From contig CALDMI010000132.1 in NCBI GenBank assembly GCA_937914815.1, positions 1 through 11,475 of the forward strand: a stretch of 11,475 nucleotides of DNA. Direction: 5' to 3'. The position numbers and the translations under genes are program-made. The stretch comes from an uncultured Clostridia bacterium (GTDB taxonomy: Bacteria > Bacillota > Clostridia > Oscillospirales > CAG-272). Numbering within the stretch: the first letter of the stretch is position 1; each line of letters begins with the position of its first letter. The notes beneath the pieces are model-generated. The model ran no database searches and was not told the origin of the DNA. It was given only the letters and a program-made list of their open reading frames with translations. Of this stretch, positions 1 through 7,913 are shown piece by piece.

Positions 1-1
1 C

Positions 2-169
2 TCGCTCCTCGGTGCCGCCTCCCGCCGCGACGGGCGCACGGTCATAATAGTCACGCATAACCAGGCGATAGCCGGTATGGCAGACAGGGTGATACGCCTC
101 CGCTCCGGGACTGTGGAGTCTGTAACCGTCAATCCCTCGCCCCTCCCGGCGGAAAGCATTGAGTGGTGA
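2..169 (+). CDS. ABC transporter ATP-binding protein, C-terminal fragment (5' end outside window)
   Basis: Only the last 55 codons are present, reading in frame from base 2 to the TGA at 167-169. The stretch TVIIVTHNQAIAGMADRVI contains the switch/H-loop histidine (VTHN) followed by the 'A-DRVI-L-SG' tail typical of ATPases in the MacB/LolD/FtsE-like exporter group. The Walker A, Q-loop, signature and Walker B motifs would lie upstream of the window. It would hydrolyse ATP on the cytoplasmic face to drive the FtsX-type permease encoded 3 bases downstream; the tight spacing indicates one operon and translational coupling. Family assignment is well supported by the H-loop and the neighbour. The substrate cannot be told. 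Confidence 0.85.
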   Translation, partial: SLLGAASRRDGRTVIIVTHNQAIAGMADRVIRLRSGTVESVTVNPSPLPAESIEW

Positions 170-172
170 CGT

Positions 173-2167
173 ATGCGGACATATCTTAAATGCGTGCGCC
201 GGATGTTCGGAAAGAATATTCAGCGCTTCATATCGATAATTTTTATAGTCGCGATAAGCGTCGGGCTGACCTTCGGTATCGGCTCCTCCGCCGACAGAAT
301 AAGAGACTCGGTGCGCGACTACAAGACAAAAAACAATGTGTCGGATATAACCCTGCGCTCGACCTCGCAGTCCGGGTTCTCGGAAAAGGAGATAGCCGCC
401 CTCCGTGAATATTTCGGCGAAGAAAATATTTTTGCCGGAATGTCGCTTGATGCGGAAATAGAAATAGGCGGCGCGCGGCGGCTCGTCCGCCTCTGCTTCT
501 CTCCCGACCCGCTCTCGGGGACGGTCGACAGGCTCACCCTGACGGGAGATGTGACAGCTCCTGCGGACGGGACGACCGGCATCTATGCACAGCGCGCGGA
601 CAAGAAGATGTATTCCTTTTCGCCGGGCGAGATTGTGACGCTTGATTTTGCCGATATAATGGCACAGCTCGCCGAGCAGGCGGGCAGGGAGATGACGGAG
701 AGCGAGCGCGGACTGCTCTCCCGCCTTAAAACCGTCTCCTGCACCGTTTCGGGAATTGTTCAGAGCCCGCGCTCATTCAGCCTTGAGGGCGAGCCGAGCT
801 ATACAAATCCCGCCGACACCCCGATAGGCGACACGATAGGCGGGGAATATATCGCGGTAGAGGGCATACTCTACGTTCCATCGTCGGTAATTCCGAAGTA
901 CAGCGATATAATGCCCCTCGCCGGCAAAACGCCCCTTATCCCTACCGGGGAGGTCGGAATATCCCTCGCGGGTACTTCGGGGGCGGGGCGGCTCTTCTCC
1001 CGCTCATATGACGGCGCGGTTTCGGAGGCGGAGGAGAAAATTATTTCTCTCCTTGCTGTGGCTTCGGGAAAAAGCGCGGACGAGGTGCGCGAGGGTATAA
1101 CCTTTATAACCCTCTCGGAGAACTTCTCATATAAGTCGGTGTTCGCCTATGCCGACAAGGTGACGGCGCTCTCTGTGATACTCCTTGTCGCGTTTTCTCT
1201 TATCTGCGCGCTCGTCGTGCTCTCTAACATATCCCGCCTCATGGAGGAGGAGCGGGCGCAGACCGCCTGTCTCGTCACCCTCGGCTACACGCCGGGCGGC
1301 GTTATATGGAAGTATCTTCTCTTCGTGCTCACCGCCTGCGCCGTTGGTGCTGTGGCGGGGTGGTTTATCGGTCTCGGGCTCTGCGCCTTTGTCTATGCCG
1401 CGTTTGGGTTCAGCTACACGATGCCGGCATCGCTCGGCGTCATGTCGCCGCTGTTCTTCTTAATATCCATTCTTGTAATTGCCATTGCCGCCGCGCTTGC
1501 GACACTGAAATCCGGTCTCGGAATGGCGCATGAAAAGCCGGCGTCGCTTCTGCGGCAGAAGGCGCCGCCCGCCGGGCGCAAGGTGATACTTGAGCGCATG
1601 CCCTTTATCTGGAACCGCCTGCCGTTCCGCTATAAGTCCACGGCGCGCAACGTCCTCCGCTACCGGAGCCGGTTTCTTATGACGGTGTTCTCTGTCGCGG
1701 GCTCGATGGGGCTCGTCATGGCGGGCTTTTCCCTCCTCGGTCAGTGTTTGTTCGGGGATATAAAGTCGGCGGTGGTCGCCGGGCTCGCCGCCGTGATAGT
1801 CATTTTCGCCGCGCTTCTTACAATGACCGCGGTCTACACTATAACGAGTATAAGCATAAGTGAGCGACGGCGCGAGATAGCGACGCTCATGGTCCTCGGC
1901 TACGACGACCGCGAGGTCTCGGGCTATATTTACCGCGAGATTTATGTTGATACCGTCGTCGGAATTGCCCTCGGCTTCGGGGTCGGGGCGTTTCTCGTCT
2001 GGCTCGTCTTTACCGTAATGGGGATAGGCGCGGCACATGCTGCGCCGTGGTATGCCTATCTTCTCTCCCCGGCGGTGGTGCTTGTGGCTACATTTGTTGT
2101 GACGCTGATACTTCGGCGCGAGATTGTGAGTGTTGATATGAACGCAAGCCTGAAGTCTAACGAATAG
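173..2167 (+). CDS. ABC transporter permease, FtsX/MacB-like family
   Basis: A 664-residue integral membrane protein. One N-terminal membrane segment (about residues 19-38) is followed by a long extracytoplasmic domain (about 40-328). Hydrophobic segments then lie near 332-354, 381-410 and 425-446, and after a basic loop near 501-523, 536-560, 594-622 and 629-652, about eight in all. Two copies of the cytoplasmic coupling-helix pattern of FtsX permeases are visible: 'EEERAQTACLVTLGYTPGGV' after segment 2 and 'ERRREIATLMVLGYDDREV' after segment 6. The protein is therefore a double FtsX unit whose second half has lost the large outer domain. It pairs with the ATPase ending 3 bases upstream. The ATG at 173 lacks a strong Shine-Dalgarno sequence, consistent with coupling to the preceding stop. 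Such systems act in export, lipoprotein handling or peptide-antibiotic resistance; the substrate here is unknown. Confidence 0.88.
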   Translation: MRTYLKCVRRMFGKNIQRFISIIFIVAISVGLTFGIGSSADRIRDSVRDYKTKNNVSDITLRSTSQSGFSEKEIAALREYFGEENIFAGMSLDAEIEIGGARRLVRLCFSPDPLSGTVDRLTLTGDVTAPADGTTGIYAQRADKKMYSFSPGEIVTLDFADIMAQLAEQAGREMTESERGLLSRLKTVSCTVSGIVQSPRSFSLEGEPSYTNPADTPIGDTIGGEYIAVEGILYVPSSVIPKYSDIMPLAGKTPLIPTGEVGISLAGTSGAGRLFSRSYDGAVSEAEEKIISLLAVASGKSADEVREGITFITLSENFSYKSVFAYADKVTALSVILLVAFSLICALVVLSNISRLMEEERAQTACLVTLGYTPGGVIWKYLLFVLTACAVGAVAGWFIGLGLCAFVYAAFGFSYTMPASLGVMSPLFFLISILVIAIAAALATLKSGLGMAHEKPASLLRQKAPPAGRKVILERMPFIWNRLPFRYKSTARNVLRYRSRFLMTVFSVAGSMGLVMAGFSLLGQCLFGDIKSAVVAGLAAVIVIFAALLTMTAVYTITSISISERRREIATLMVLGYDDREVSGYIYREIYVDTVVGIALGFGVGAFLVWLVFTVMGIGAAHAAPWYAYLLSPAVVLVATFVVTLILRREIVSVDMNASLKSNE

Positions 2168-2176
2168 CGGGCTGTC

Positions 2177-2196
2177 ATATCCGGTAAGAACGAAAA
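2177..2196 (+). repeat. Short direct repeat, copy 1 (ATATCCGGTAAGAACGAAAA)
   Basis: This copy lies 9 bases after the permease stop codon. The same 20-mer with one mismatch (A to G) recurs at 2303-2322, 126 bases on. A looser copy (16 of 20 by hand alignment) lies at 6369-6388 in the dnaK-dnaJ gap. The function is unknown. Confidence 0.7.
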
Positions 2197-2302
2197 CAAG
2201 TTTTCTATCGTCGACCCCGCGGACTTGCCGTATTGTATACGCCCCTCGCCGCGGGCTCGGGCGATTCTTCCTCGAATATGAAGCCCGCGTAGCGGAGTTT
2301 CT

Positions 2303-2322
2303 ATATCCGGTAAGAGCGAAAA
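2303..2322 (+). repeat. Short direct repeat, copy 2 (ATATCCGGTAAGAGCGAAAA)
   Basis: This is the second copy of the 20-base repeat at 2177-2196, in the same orientation and with 19 of 20 bases identical. The two copies bracket the GC-rich inverted repeat at 2216-2255. No transposase or tRNA is nearby, so it is better seen as an intergenic repeat than as an element boundary. Confidence 0.7.
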
Positions 2323-2419
2323 TTACAAACAAATTATCTCCGCGCGGCTCGCGCGGTGGGGGCTGTCCGCCGGGCGGGTATTCCGCTCTCCGGGCGGCTC
2401 CCTCTTTTTACGTCGCATT

Positions 2420-2448
2420 TTAGCACTTGATCCTTGCAAATATATAAT
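2420..2448 (+). promoter_or_regulatory. Candidate upstream promoter overlapped by a solitary CIRCE half-site
   Basis: TTAGCA (2420-2425), 17 bases, then a perfect TATAAT (2443-2448). The -35 is a poor match (4 of 6 to TTGACA). The bases TTAGCACTT at 2420-2428 are identical to the left arm of the operon's own CIRCE at 2526-2534, and the match extends two further bases (GA). The right arm GAGTGCTAA is absent at the expected spacing. This may be a second hrcA promoter about 66 bases upstream of the main one, or a chance TATAAT in AT-rich DNA. Confidence 0.4.
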
Positions 2449-2485
2449 GTTAACAAAATGTTCACAACTTTTTTTGCCAAAACTA

Positions 2486-2514
2486 TTGACAAGGCGGCAC
2501 AAAAGGAATATATT
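2486..2514 (+). promoter_or_regulatory. Main hrcA operon promoter (sigma-A type)
   Basis: A perfect -35 TTGACA (2486-2491) is followed by a 17-base spacer and TATATT (2509-2514). The predicted transcription start is near 2520, immediately before the CIRCE operator. Repressor bound there would block initiation, the classic layout for an HrcA-controlled operon. Confidence 0.85.
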
Positions 2515-2525
2515 ATAGAGGAAAG

Positions 2526-2552
2526 TTAGCACTTGACCGTGTTGAGTGCTAA
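2526..2552 (+). promoter_or_regulatory. CIRCE operator (HrcA binding site)
   Basis: TTAGCACTT, nine bases, GAGTGCTAA. This is the CIRCE inverted repeat (consensus TTAGCACTC-N9-GAGTGCTAA) with a single change in the last base of the left arm. It starts a few bases after the predicted transcription start and ends 20 bases before the hrcA ATG, so it lies in the 5' leader as well as at the promoter. By the known mechanism HrcA, kept active by GroEL, represses from this site and releases on heat shock. Confidence 0.95.
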
Positions 2553-2572
2553 AAATTCGAGGGAGGTGCAAT

Positions 2573-3676
2573 ATGAAAGACCCGAGGCTCAGTCAGCGTA
2601 AAATGCAGATACTGAAGGCGGTCGTCGACGCTCATATAGTCAACGGCGAGCCGGTCGGCTCAAAGTATCTTTCACAGAGCACCCAGATAACCTGCTCGCC
2701 CGCCACGATAAGAAACGAGATGGCAGAGCTCGAGGAAATGGGTTATCTCGAACAGCCCCACGCTTCCGCGGGGCGGGTACCCTCGGAGCTCGGTTATCGC
2801 TTCTACGTCGACACTCTCGCAAGACAGTATTCGGCGACGAAGGACGAGATAGCCGAGATAAACGAGCGGCTCCGCTTCAAGCTCACCGAAATGGACGAAA
2901 TCCTCTCGGAGGCGTCGAAGCTCGCGGCTTCGTTTACAAACTACACGGGCATTGCCTTTCACGCCGGCACCGGAAAGGTGCGGGTAGAGAAGTATGACAG
3001 CATGCTGATAACTCCGAAGAGCTTTCTGCTCGTCGTGATGATTTCAGACAAGCTTGTCAAGACAAAGACGGTACAGCTTCCGTTCTCCGTAACTGCGGAG
3101 GAGCTGAAGCGGCTGACCGACCTTCTCAATCTCTTCCTTGTAAATCTTACGAGCGACGAGATAACGATGCCGCTGATAGTCCGTATCGAGCAGATAATGG
3201 GCGAGTACGGCGGTATGGTTCACCCGGCGATAAAGGCGATATACGAGACCATGAACGAGATAGACACCGCGGACATAAAGGTCGAGGGGGTCACAAAGCT
3301 CCTGCAGTACCCGGAGTACTCGGATGTCTCGAAGGTCCGCGACCTCTTCTCTATGATAGAGGAGAAGGATAAGCTCCTTGATGTCATATCACAGCACACG
3401 GTGACCGAGGACGGAATAAATATCTGCATCGGTGCTGAGAATGAGTCGGATGTCATGAGCGACACGACGGTGATCTTCAAGCAGGTCGACGTCGGCGGCA
3501 GCAGATTTGCCGTCGGTGTCATAGGACCGAAGAGAATGGATTACCAGAAGGTCATCGGAATGATAACTCAGCTCGCCGGAGGGCTCACGAGAATGTACGG
3601 CGGCAAGGACAGTGCGGCGCTCCCCGACGGGAATACGGACGGGGAGGACACGCCGGATAAAACCGACGGGAGGTAG
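2573..3676 (+). CDS. hrcA: Heat-inducible transcription repressor HrcA
   Basis: A 367-residue repressor that binds CIRCE and shuts off its own operon until protein misfolding draws GroEL away. The N-terminus (about residues 5-85) is the winged helix-turn-helix. It contains 'LSQRKMQILKAVVDAHI', 'GEPVGSKYLS', 'CSPATIRNEMAELEEMGYLE' and 'QPHASAGRVPSELGYRFYVD', all hallmark HrcA sequence. The rest is the GAF-like and dimerisation region with the family's 'NICIGAENE' and 'AVGVIGPKRMDYQKVIGMI' segments, ending in a short acidic tail. The reading frame is open back to a GTG at 2546, but that codon lies inside the CIRCE operator. The ATG at 2573 has GGGAGG at 2561-2566 with a 6-base spacing and is the better start. 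It is the first gene of the operon; grpE starts 5 bases after its stop. Confidence 0.97.
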   Translation: MKDPRLSQRKMQILKAVVDAHIVNGEPVGSKYLSQSTQITCSPATIRNEMAELEEMGYLEQPHASAGRVPSELGYRFYVDTLARQYSATKDEIAEINERLRFKLTEMDEILSEASKLAASFTNYTGIAFHAGTGKVRVEKYDSMLITPKSFLLVVMISDKLVKTKTVQLPFSVTAEELKRLTDLLNLFLVNLTSDEITMPLIVRIEQIMGEYGGMVHPAIKAIYETMNEIDTADIKVEGVTKLLQYPEYSDVSKVRDLFSMIEEKDKLLDVISQHTVTEDGINICIGAENESDVMSDTTVIFKQVDVGGSRFAVGVIGPKRMDYQKVIGMITQLAGGLTRMYGGKDSAALPDGNTDGEDTPDKTDGR

Positions 3677-3681
3677 AGATA

Positions 3682-4317
3682 ATGGAAGAAAACAAAGAAA
3701 AAGATACGATAAACGCTGACGGTGTGGAAAATTCCGCAGATAAAAAGACTTGTGCCGGCTGTGGTGCCGGCGAGGGCTGCGGCAAAGGAGAAACTACTGC
3801 CGATAAGGCGGAGGGATGCTCCGACGCGGGCTGTGAGCACCACGGAAAAGGCTATTACAGAAAAGAGGCGGAGGAGCTCCGCAAAAAGGTAGAAAAGCTC
3901 GAGTCCGAGCTGAAAGAAAAGGACGACAGATACCTGCGTATGGCGGCAGAGTATGACAACTTCCGCCGTCGCTCACGGGAAGAGCGGCAGGCGAGCTACG
4001 ACGCGGCGGTCGCGGACGCGGTGAAGGAAATTCTCCCGATAATAGATAACCTCGAGCGCGCGGCAATGTACGATGACGGCGAAAAGGTGCGCGAGGGTGT
4101 CGCAATGACCGCAAAGGCTATCACCACGGCGCTGAAAAACCTCGGCGTCGAGGAGGTAGGAAAATCCGGCGAGACCTTTGACCCGCAGCTCCATAATGCG
4201 GTTCTCCACGAGGAGGACGAGACAAAGGGCGAGGGCGAGATCGTCGACGTACTCCAGAAGGGGTACAAAAAAGGTAATAAGATGATAAGGTACGCCATGG
4301 TGAAGACGGTCAACTGA
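3682..4317 (+). CDS. grpE: Co-chaperone GrpE (nucleotide-exchange factor) with Cys/His-rich N-terminal tail
   Basis: A 211-residue homodimeric cytoplasmic factor that opens the DnaK nucleotide cleft to release ADP. The long helix/coiled coil (about residues 58-105) contains 'RYLRMAAEYDNFRRRSREER', the family core. 'ILPIIDNLERA' follows, and the C-terminal beta domain ends with 'VLQKGYKKGNKMIRYAMVKT', close to the GrpE signature. The first 56 residues are a low-complexity tail with Cys24, Cys27, Cys33, Cys46 and Cys51 plus His53-His54. GrpE tails are usually acidic and disordered, and this Cys/His spacing could hold a metal ion or react to oxidants; that part is inference. The Shine-Dalgarno GGGAGG (3668-3673) runs up to the hrcA stop codon, so translation is probably coupled to hrcA. 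Confidence 0.97.
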   Translation: MEENKEKDTINADGVENSADKKTCAGCGAGEGCGKGETTADKAEGCSDAGCEHHGKGYYRKEAEELRKKVEKLESELKEKDDRYLRMAAEYDNFRRRSREERQASYDAAVADAVKEILPIIDNLERAAMYDDGEKVREGVAMTAKAITTALKNLGVEEVGKSGETFDPQLHNAVLHEEDETKGEGEIVDVLQKGYKKGNKMIRYAMVKTVN

Positions 4318-4349
4318 CCGGAGTTACGGATTGGCGGAAATATCATATA

Positions 4350-4375
4350 GCTTCGCGGTGTGATAGCCGCGGGGC
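4350..4375 (+). other. Hairpin in the grpE-dnaK gap
   Basis: A 9-base-pair stem (4350-4358 with 4367-4375, including two G-U pairs) closes an 8-base loop within the 109-base gap between grpE and dnaK. No T run follows, so it is not a standard terminator. It may set mRNA stability or a processing point that separates the low-expressed regulator genes from dnaK. No convincing promoter is visible in this gap. Confidence 0.5.
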
Positions 4376-4396
4376 GTACACAAAATAAGCTTATAA

Positions 4397-6262
<1,866 letters not shown>

Positions 6263-6270
6263 TGAAAATC

Positions 6271-6294
6271 CGGCGTAAACTTCGGTTTACACCG
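6271..6294 (+). other. Hairpin 1 after dnaK (UUCG tetraloop)
   Basis: CGGCGTAAAC (6271-6280), loop TTCG, GTTTACACCG (6285-6294). This is a 10-position stem with one C/A mismatch and the very stable C(UUCG)G tetraloop, starting 8 bases after the dnaK stop. There is no T run downstream. It probably protects the dnaK 3' end or attenuates read-through into dnaJ. Confidence 0.65.
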
Positions 6295-6296
6295 TG

Positions 6297-6321
6297 CCCG
6301 GCGCGGGAGTACCGCGCCGGG
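6297..6321 (+). other. Hairpin 2 after dnaK (GC-rich, perfect)
   Basis: CCCGGCGCGG (6297-6306), loop GAGTA, CCGCGCCGGG (6312-6321). This is a perfect 10-base-pair GC stem two bases after hairpin 1, followed by GAATAAAG and not a T run. It is strong enough to pause polymerase or block 3' exonucleases. It is not a canonical intrinsic terminator. Confidence 0.7.
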
Positions 6322-6332
6322 GGAATAAAGTT

Positions 6333-6371
6333 ATCGGGCTGTCATGCGAAAACTTTCGCGGGCAGTCCGAT
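6333..6371 (+). other. Hairpin 3 in the dnaK-dnaJ gap
   Basis: An outer stem ATCGGGCTG (6333-6341) pairs with CAGTCCGAT (6363-6371) with one G-T pair. An inner stem GCGAA (6346-6350) pairs with TTCGC (6355-6359). Its left arm includes CGGGCTGTCAT (6335-6345), an exact 11-base match to 2168-2178 just after the permease gene. The third hairpin is followed by an AT-rich stretch of about 85 bases leading to the dnaJ ribosome binding site. Confidence 0.6.
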
Positions 6372-6468
6372 AGCCGGTAATAAGGCAAATTCAAATTTAT
6401 GACGATAAGCGCAATTTTGTAAATATTTATTTGCATTTTTGGCGCACAGTCCGCCGAAAGGAACACAT

Positions 6469-7623
6469 ATGGCAGACACTAAAAGAGATTATTATGAGGT
6501 GCTCGGCGTTCAGAAGAGCGCGAGTGCCGATGAGATAAAAAAAGCGTACAGAGCCCTCGCAAAGAAGTATCACCCGGATATGAACCCCGGAGATAAGACG
6601 GCAGAGGCGAAATTCAAGGAAGTGAACGAGGCATACGCCGTTCTCTCCGACCCGGAGAAGAAGGACAAGTACGATAAGTACGGCTTCGCGGCGTTTGACC
6701 CCTCCGCGGGCGGCGGCTCCGGCTTCGGTGGCTTCTCGGGCGGATTTTCCGGCGGGGACTTCGATTTCGGCGATATATTCTCCTCGTTCTTCGGCGGTGG
6801 CGGTGGGTCGACCCGGCGCGCAAATGCGGCTGTGGACGGCGACGACATACTGACCCGTGTACAGATAACCTTTGAGGAGTCGGTGACCGGCTGTAAGAAG
6901 GAGGTCTCTTTCCAGAGAGAGGAGAAGTGCCCCGACTGCGGCGGTACGGGAGCCGAAAAGGGCACAAAGCCGGAGACCTGCTCCGCCTGTCGCGGCACAG
7001 GTCGCGTCAGCGTAAGACAACAGACTATGCTCGGCTATGTCCAGACACAGACCGCCTGCCCGACCTGTCACGGAACGGGTAAAATAATAAAGTCTCCCTG
7101 CAAGAAGTGCAGCGGTCGCGGCTTTGTGAGAGTTTCAAAGAAGCTCGATGTGCAGATACCTGCGGGTATTTCCTCGATGCAGAAGATAATCCTGCGCGGG
7201 CAGGGCTCCGCGGGGGTGAACGGCGGCGCGGCGGGCGACCTTATTATTGAGGTCCGCGTGCGTGAGCACCAGTTCTTCCGCAGGGAGGGGAACAATGTTT
7301 ATTGCGATGTCCCGATTTCCTTCTCCGCCGCGGTGCTCGGCGCGGATATAGATATTCCGACGCTCGACGGCAGGACAGAGAAGTTCCATATCCCGGAGGG
7401 GACGCAGTCCGGCACGCAGTTCACAATCCGCGGCAAGGGTATTCCGGACGTTTCGACGAAGCGGCGCGGAGATTATATCTTCACGGCACAGGTCGAGACG
7501 CCGAAGAACCTGACGGCAGAGCAGAAGAAGACACTCCGCGCCTTTGCAGATACCCTCGGCGAGAGCAATTGCACGAAAGAAAAGGGCTTCTTCAAGAAGA
7601 TATTCGGAAATATAAAAAAATAA
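6469..7623 (+). CDS. dnaJ: Molecular chaperone DnaJ (type I Hsp40)
   Basis: A 384-residue co-chaperone that stimulates DnaK ATPase and hands over substrates. The J domain (about 7-72) has the catalytic HPD motif at residues 35-37. A Gly/Phe-rich linker follows (about 76-113, with '[10 protein letters not shown]'). The zinc-binding domain has four CxxCxGxG-type repeats with cysteine pairs at 154/157, 171/174, 197/200 and 211/214, in the complete type I form. Two C-terminal substrate-binding domains and the dimerisation region complete it. The frame is open back to a TTG at 6439, but the ATG at 6469 with GAAAGGA at 6456-6462 gives the normal DnaJ N-terminus and is preferred. The gene lies 206 bases after dnaK, separated by three hairpins, so its expression may be set lower than that of dnaK. 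Confidence 0.98.
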   Translation: MADTKRDYYEVLGVQKSASADEIKKAYRALAKKYHPDMNPGDKTAEAKFKEVNEAYAVLSDPEKKDKYDKYGFAAFDPSAGGGSGFGGFSGGFSGGDFDFGDIFSSFFGGGGGSTRRANAAVDGDDILTRVQITFEESVTGCKKEVSFQREEKCPDCGGTGAEKGTKPETCSACRGTGRVSVRQQTMLGYVQTQTACPTCHGTGKIIKSPCKKCSGRGFVRVSKKLDVQIPAGISSMQKIILRGQGSAGVNGGAAGDLIIEVRVREHQFFRREGNNVYCDVPISFSAAVLGADIDIPTLDGRTEKFHIPEGTQSGTQFTIRGKGIPDVSTKRRGDYIFTAQVETPKNLTAEQKKTLRAFADTLGESNCTKEKGFFKKIFGNIKK

Positions 7624-7657
7624 GGGAAAGTGTTCAAGCAGGAAAGTTTCTCTTTCT

Positions 7658-7697
7658 CCGGGCGCACGGTCGTATGGCTGTGCGCCCGGGCTTTTTT
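7658..7697 (+). terminator. Intrinsic terminator of the hrcA-grpE-dnaK-dnaJ operon
   Basis: A perfect 10-base-pair stem CCGGGCGCAC (7658-7667) and GTGCGCCCGG (7680-7689) closes a 12-base loop, followed by GC and six T residues (7692-7697). It starts 34 bases after the dnaJ stop codon and is the only textbook rho-independent terminator in the window. It separates the heat-shock operon from the next gene. Confidence 0.92.
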
Positions 7698-7759
7698 CGG
7701 CACTTATTGATTTTGCAAGTTTTGTTATTTATTTTCATATATGCACAAAGCACATCGCA

Positions 7760-7777
7760 GCATTTTGTGAGAAATGC
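7760..7777 (+). other. Small inverted repeat upstream of the exported-protein promoter
   Basis: GCATTT (7760-7765) and AAATGC (7772-7777) around TGTGAG. The repeat lies 37 bases before the -35 box at 7814, where a regulator could bind. Flanking copies of ATGCACAA occur at 7741-7748 and 7774-7781. No known operator is recognised. Confidence 0.35.
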
Positions 7778-7780
7778 ACA

Positions 7781-7800
7781 ATAAAATCGGGATAAAATCG
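7781..7800 (+). repeat. Tandem 9-mers ATAAAATCG, 11-base period
   Basis: Two exact copies of ATAAAATCG lie at 7781-7789 and 7792-7800, one helical turn apart. A partial copy, AATCG, lies at 7804-7808. They end 13 bases before the -35 box of the downstream gene. The position suits an activator site or an AT-rich UP-like element; no known regulator is recognised. Confidence 0.5.
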
Positions 7801-7813
7801 TTTAATCGGTGAA

Positions 7814-7842
7814 TGGACATTTTCACGGAGAGATTATATAAT
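7814..7842 (+). promoter_or_regulatory. Promoter of the exported-protein gene
   Basis: TGGACA (7814-7819, 5 of 6 to the sigma-A -35), a 17-base spacer, then a perfect TATAAT (7837-7842). The predicted start near 7849 gives a leader of about 65 bases ending in an A-rich stretch and AAGGAG (7901-7906). No riboswitch class is recognised in the leader. Confidence 0.82.
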
Positions 7843-7913
7843 AGTCTTGTAAACCTGTGGAGGCAGGAGAGTCCCACGCCGCCACCAATAAAAAAATCTT
7901 AAGGAGAAACAAC

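Larger units (their letters stand above)
2168..2485. other. Intergenic region between the permease gene and the hrcA promoter
   Basis: No convincing gene is present. The region contains a short direct repeat (2177-2196 and 2303-2322), an inverted repeat CCCGCGG/CCGCGGG (2216-2222 with 2249-2255), and a tight GC hairpin CCGCGCG-gct-CGCGCGG (2340-2356). A weak GC stem (2367-2371 with 2393-2397) is followed by a T run at 2405-2409 and might end permease transcription, but the stem is short and the T run is offset. From about 2410 the composition shifts abruptly to AT-rich, as expected of a promoter region. Confidence 0.6.

Noticed and set aside
1460..2332. A 290-codon minus-strand frame across the permease 3' end and the intergenic region
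   Set aside because: It is antisense to clear permease membrane segments, and its product is Arg/His-rich with no domain. It starts inside the second direct-repeat region with no ribosome binding site that I could see.
2367..2409. Intrinsic terminator for the exporter operon
   Set aside because: The stem is only five base pairs with a long loop, and the T run starts seven bases after it, so I did not list it as a terminator.
2450..2467. Rex or DnaA binding site near TTCACAA
   Set aside because: The left half does not pair as an inverted repeat with TTCACAA, and the match to a DnaA box has several mismatches.
2546..2572. GTG at 2546 as an earlier hrcA start
   Set aside because: The codon sits inside the CIRCE right arm and would add nine residues foreign to HrcA. 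ATG 2573 has a well-placed GGGAGG.
6397..6425. Possible internal promoter before dnaJ (TTATGA, 17 bases, TAAATA)
   Set aside because: Only about half of each box matches consensus, and the DNA is AT-rich enough to give such matches by chance.
6439..6468. TTG at 6439 as an earlier dnaJ start
   Set aside because: It adds ten residues not found in DnaJ, and the ATG at 6469 has a good ribosome binding site and gives the canonical N-terminus.
7849..7913. Leader of the exported-protein gene as a riboswitch or tRNA-like RNA (it contains GCCGCCACCA)
   Set aside because: No TpsiC-like or anticodon arms, no conserved aptamer core, and only a 4-base-pair CCTG/CAGG stem could be found.
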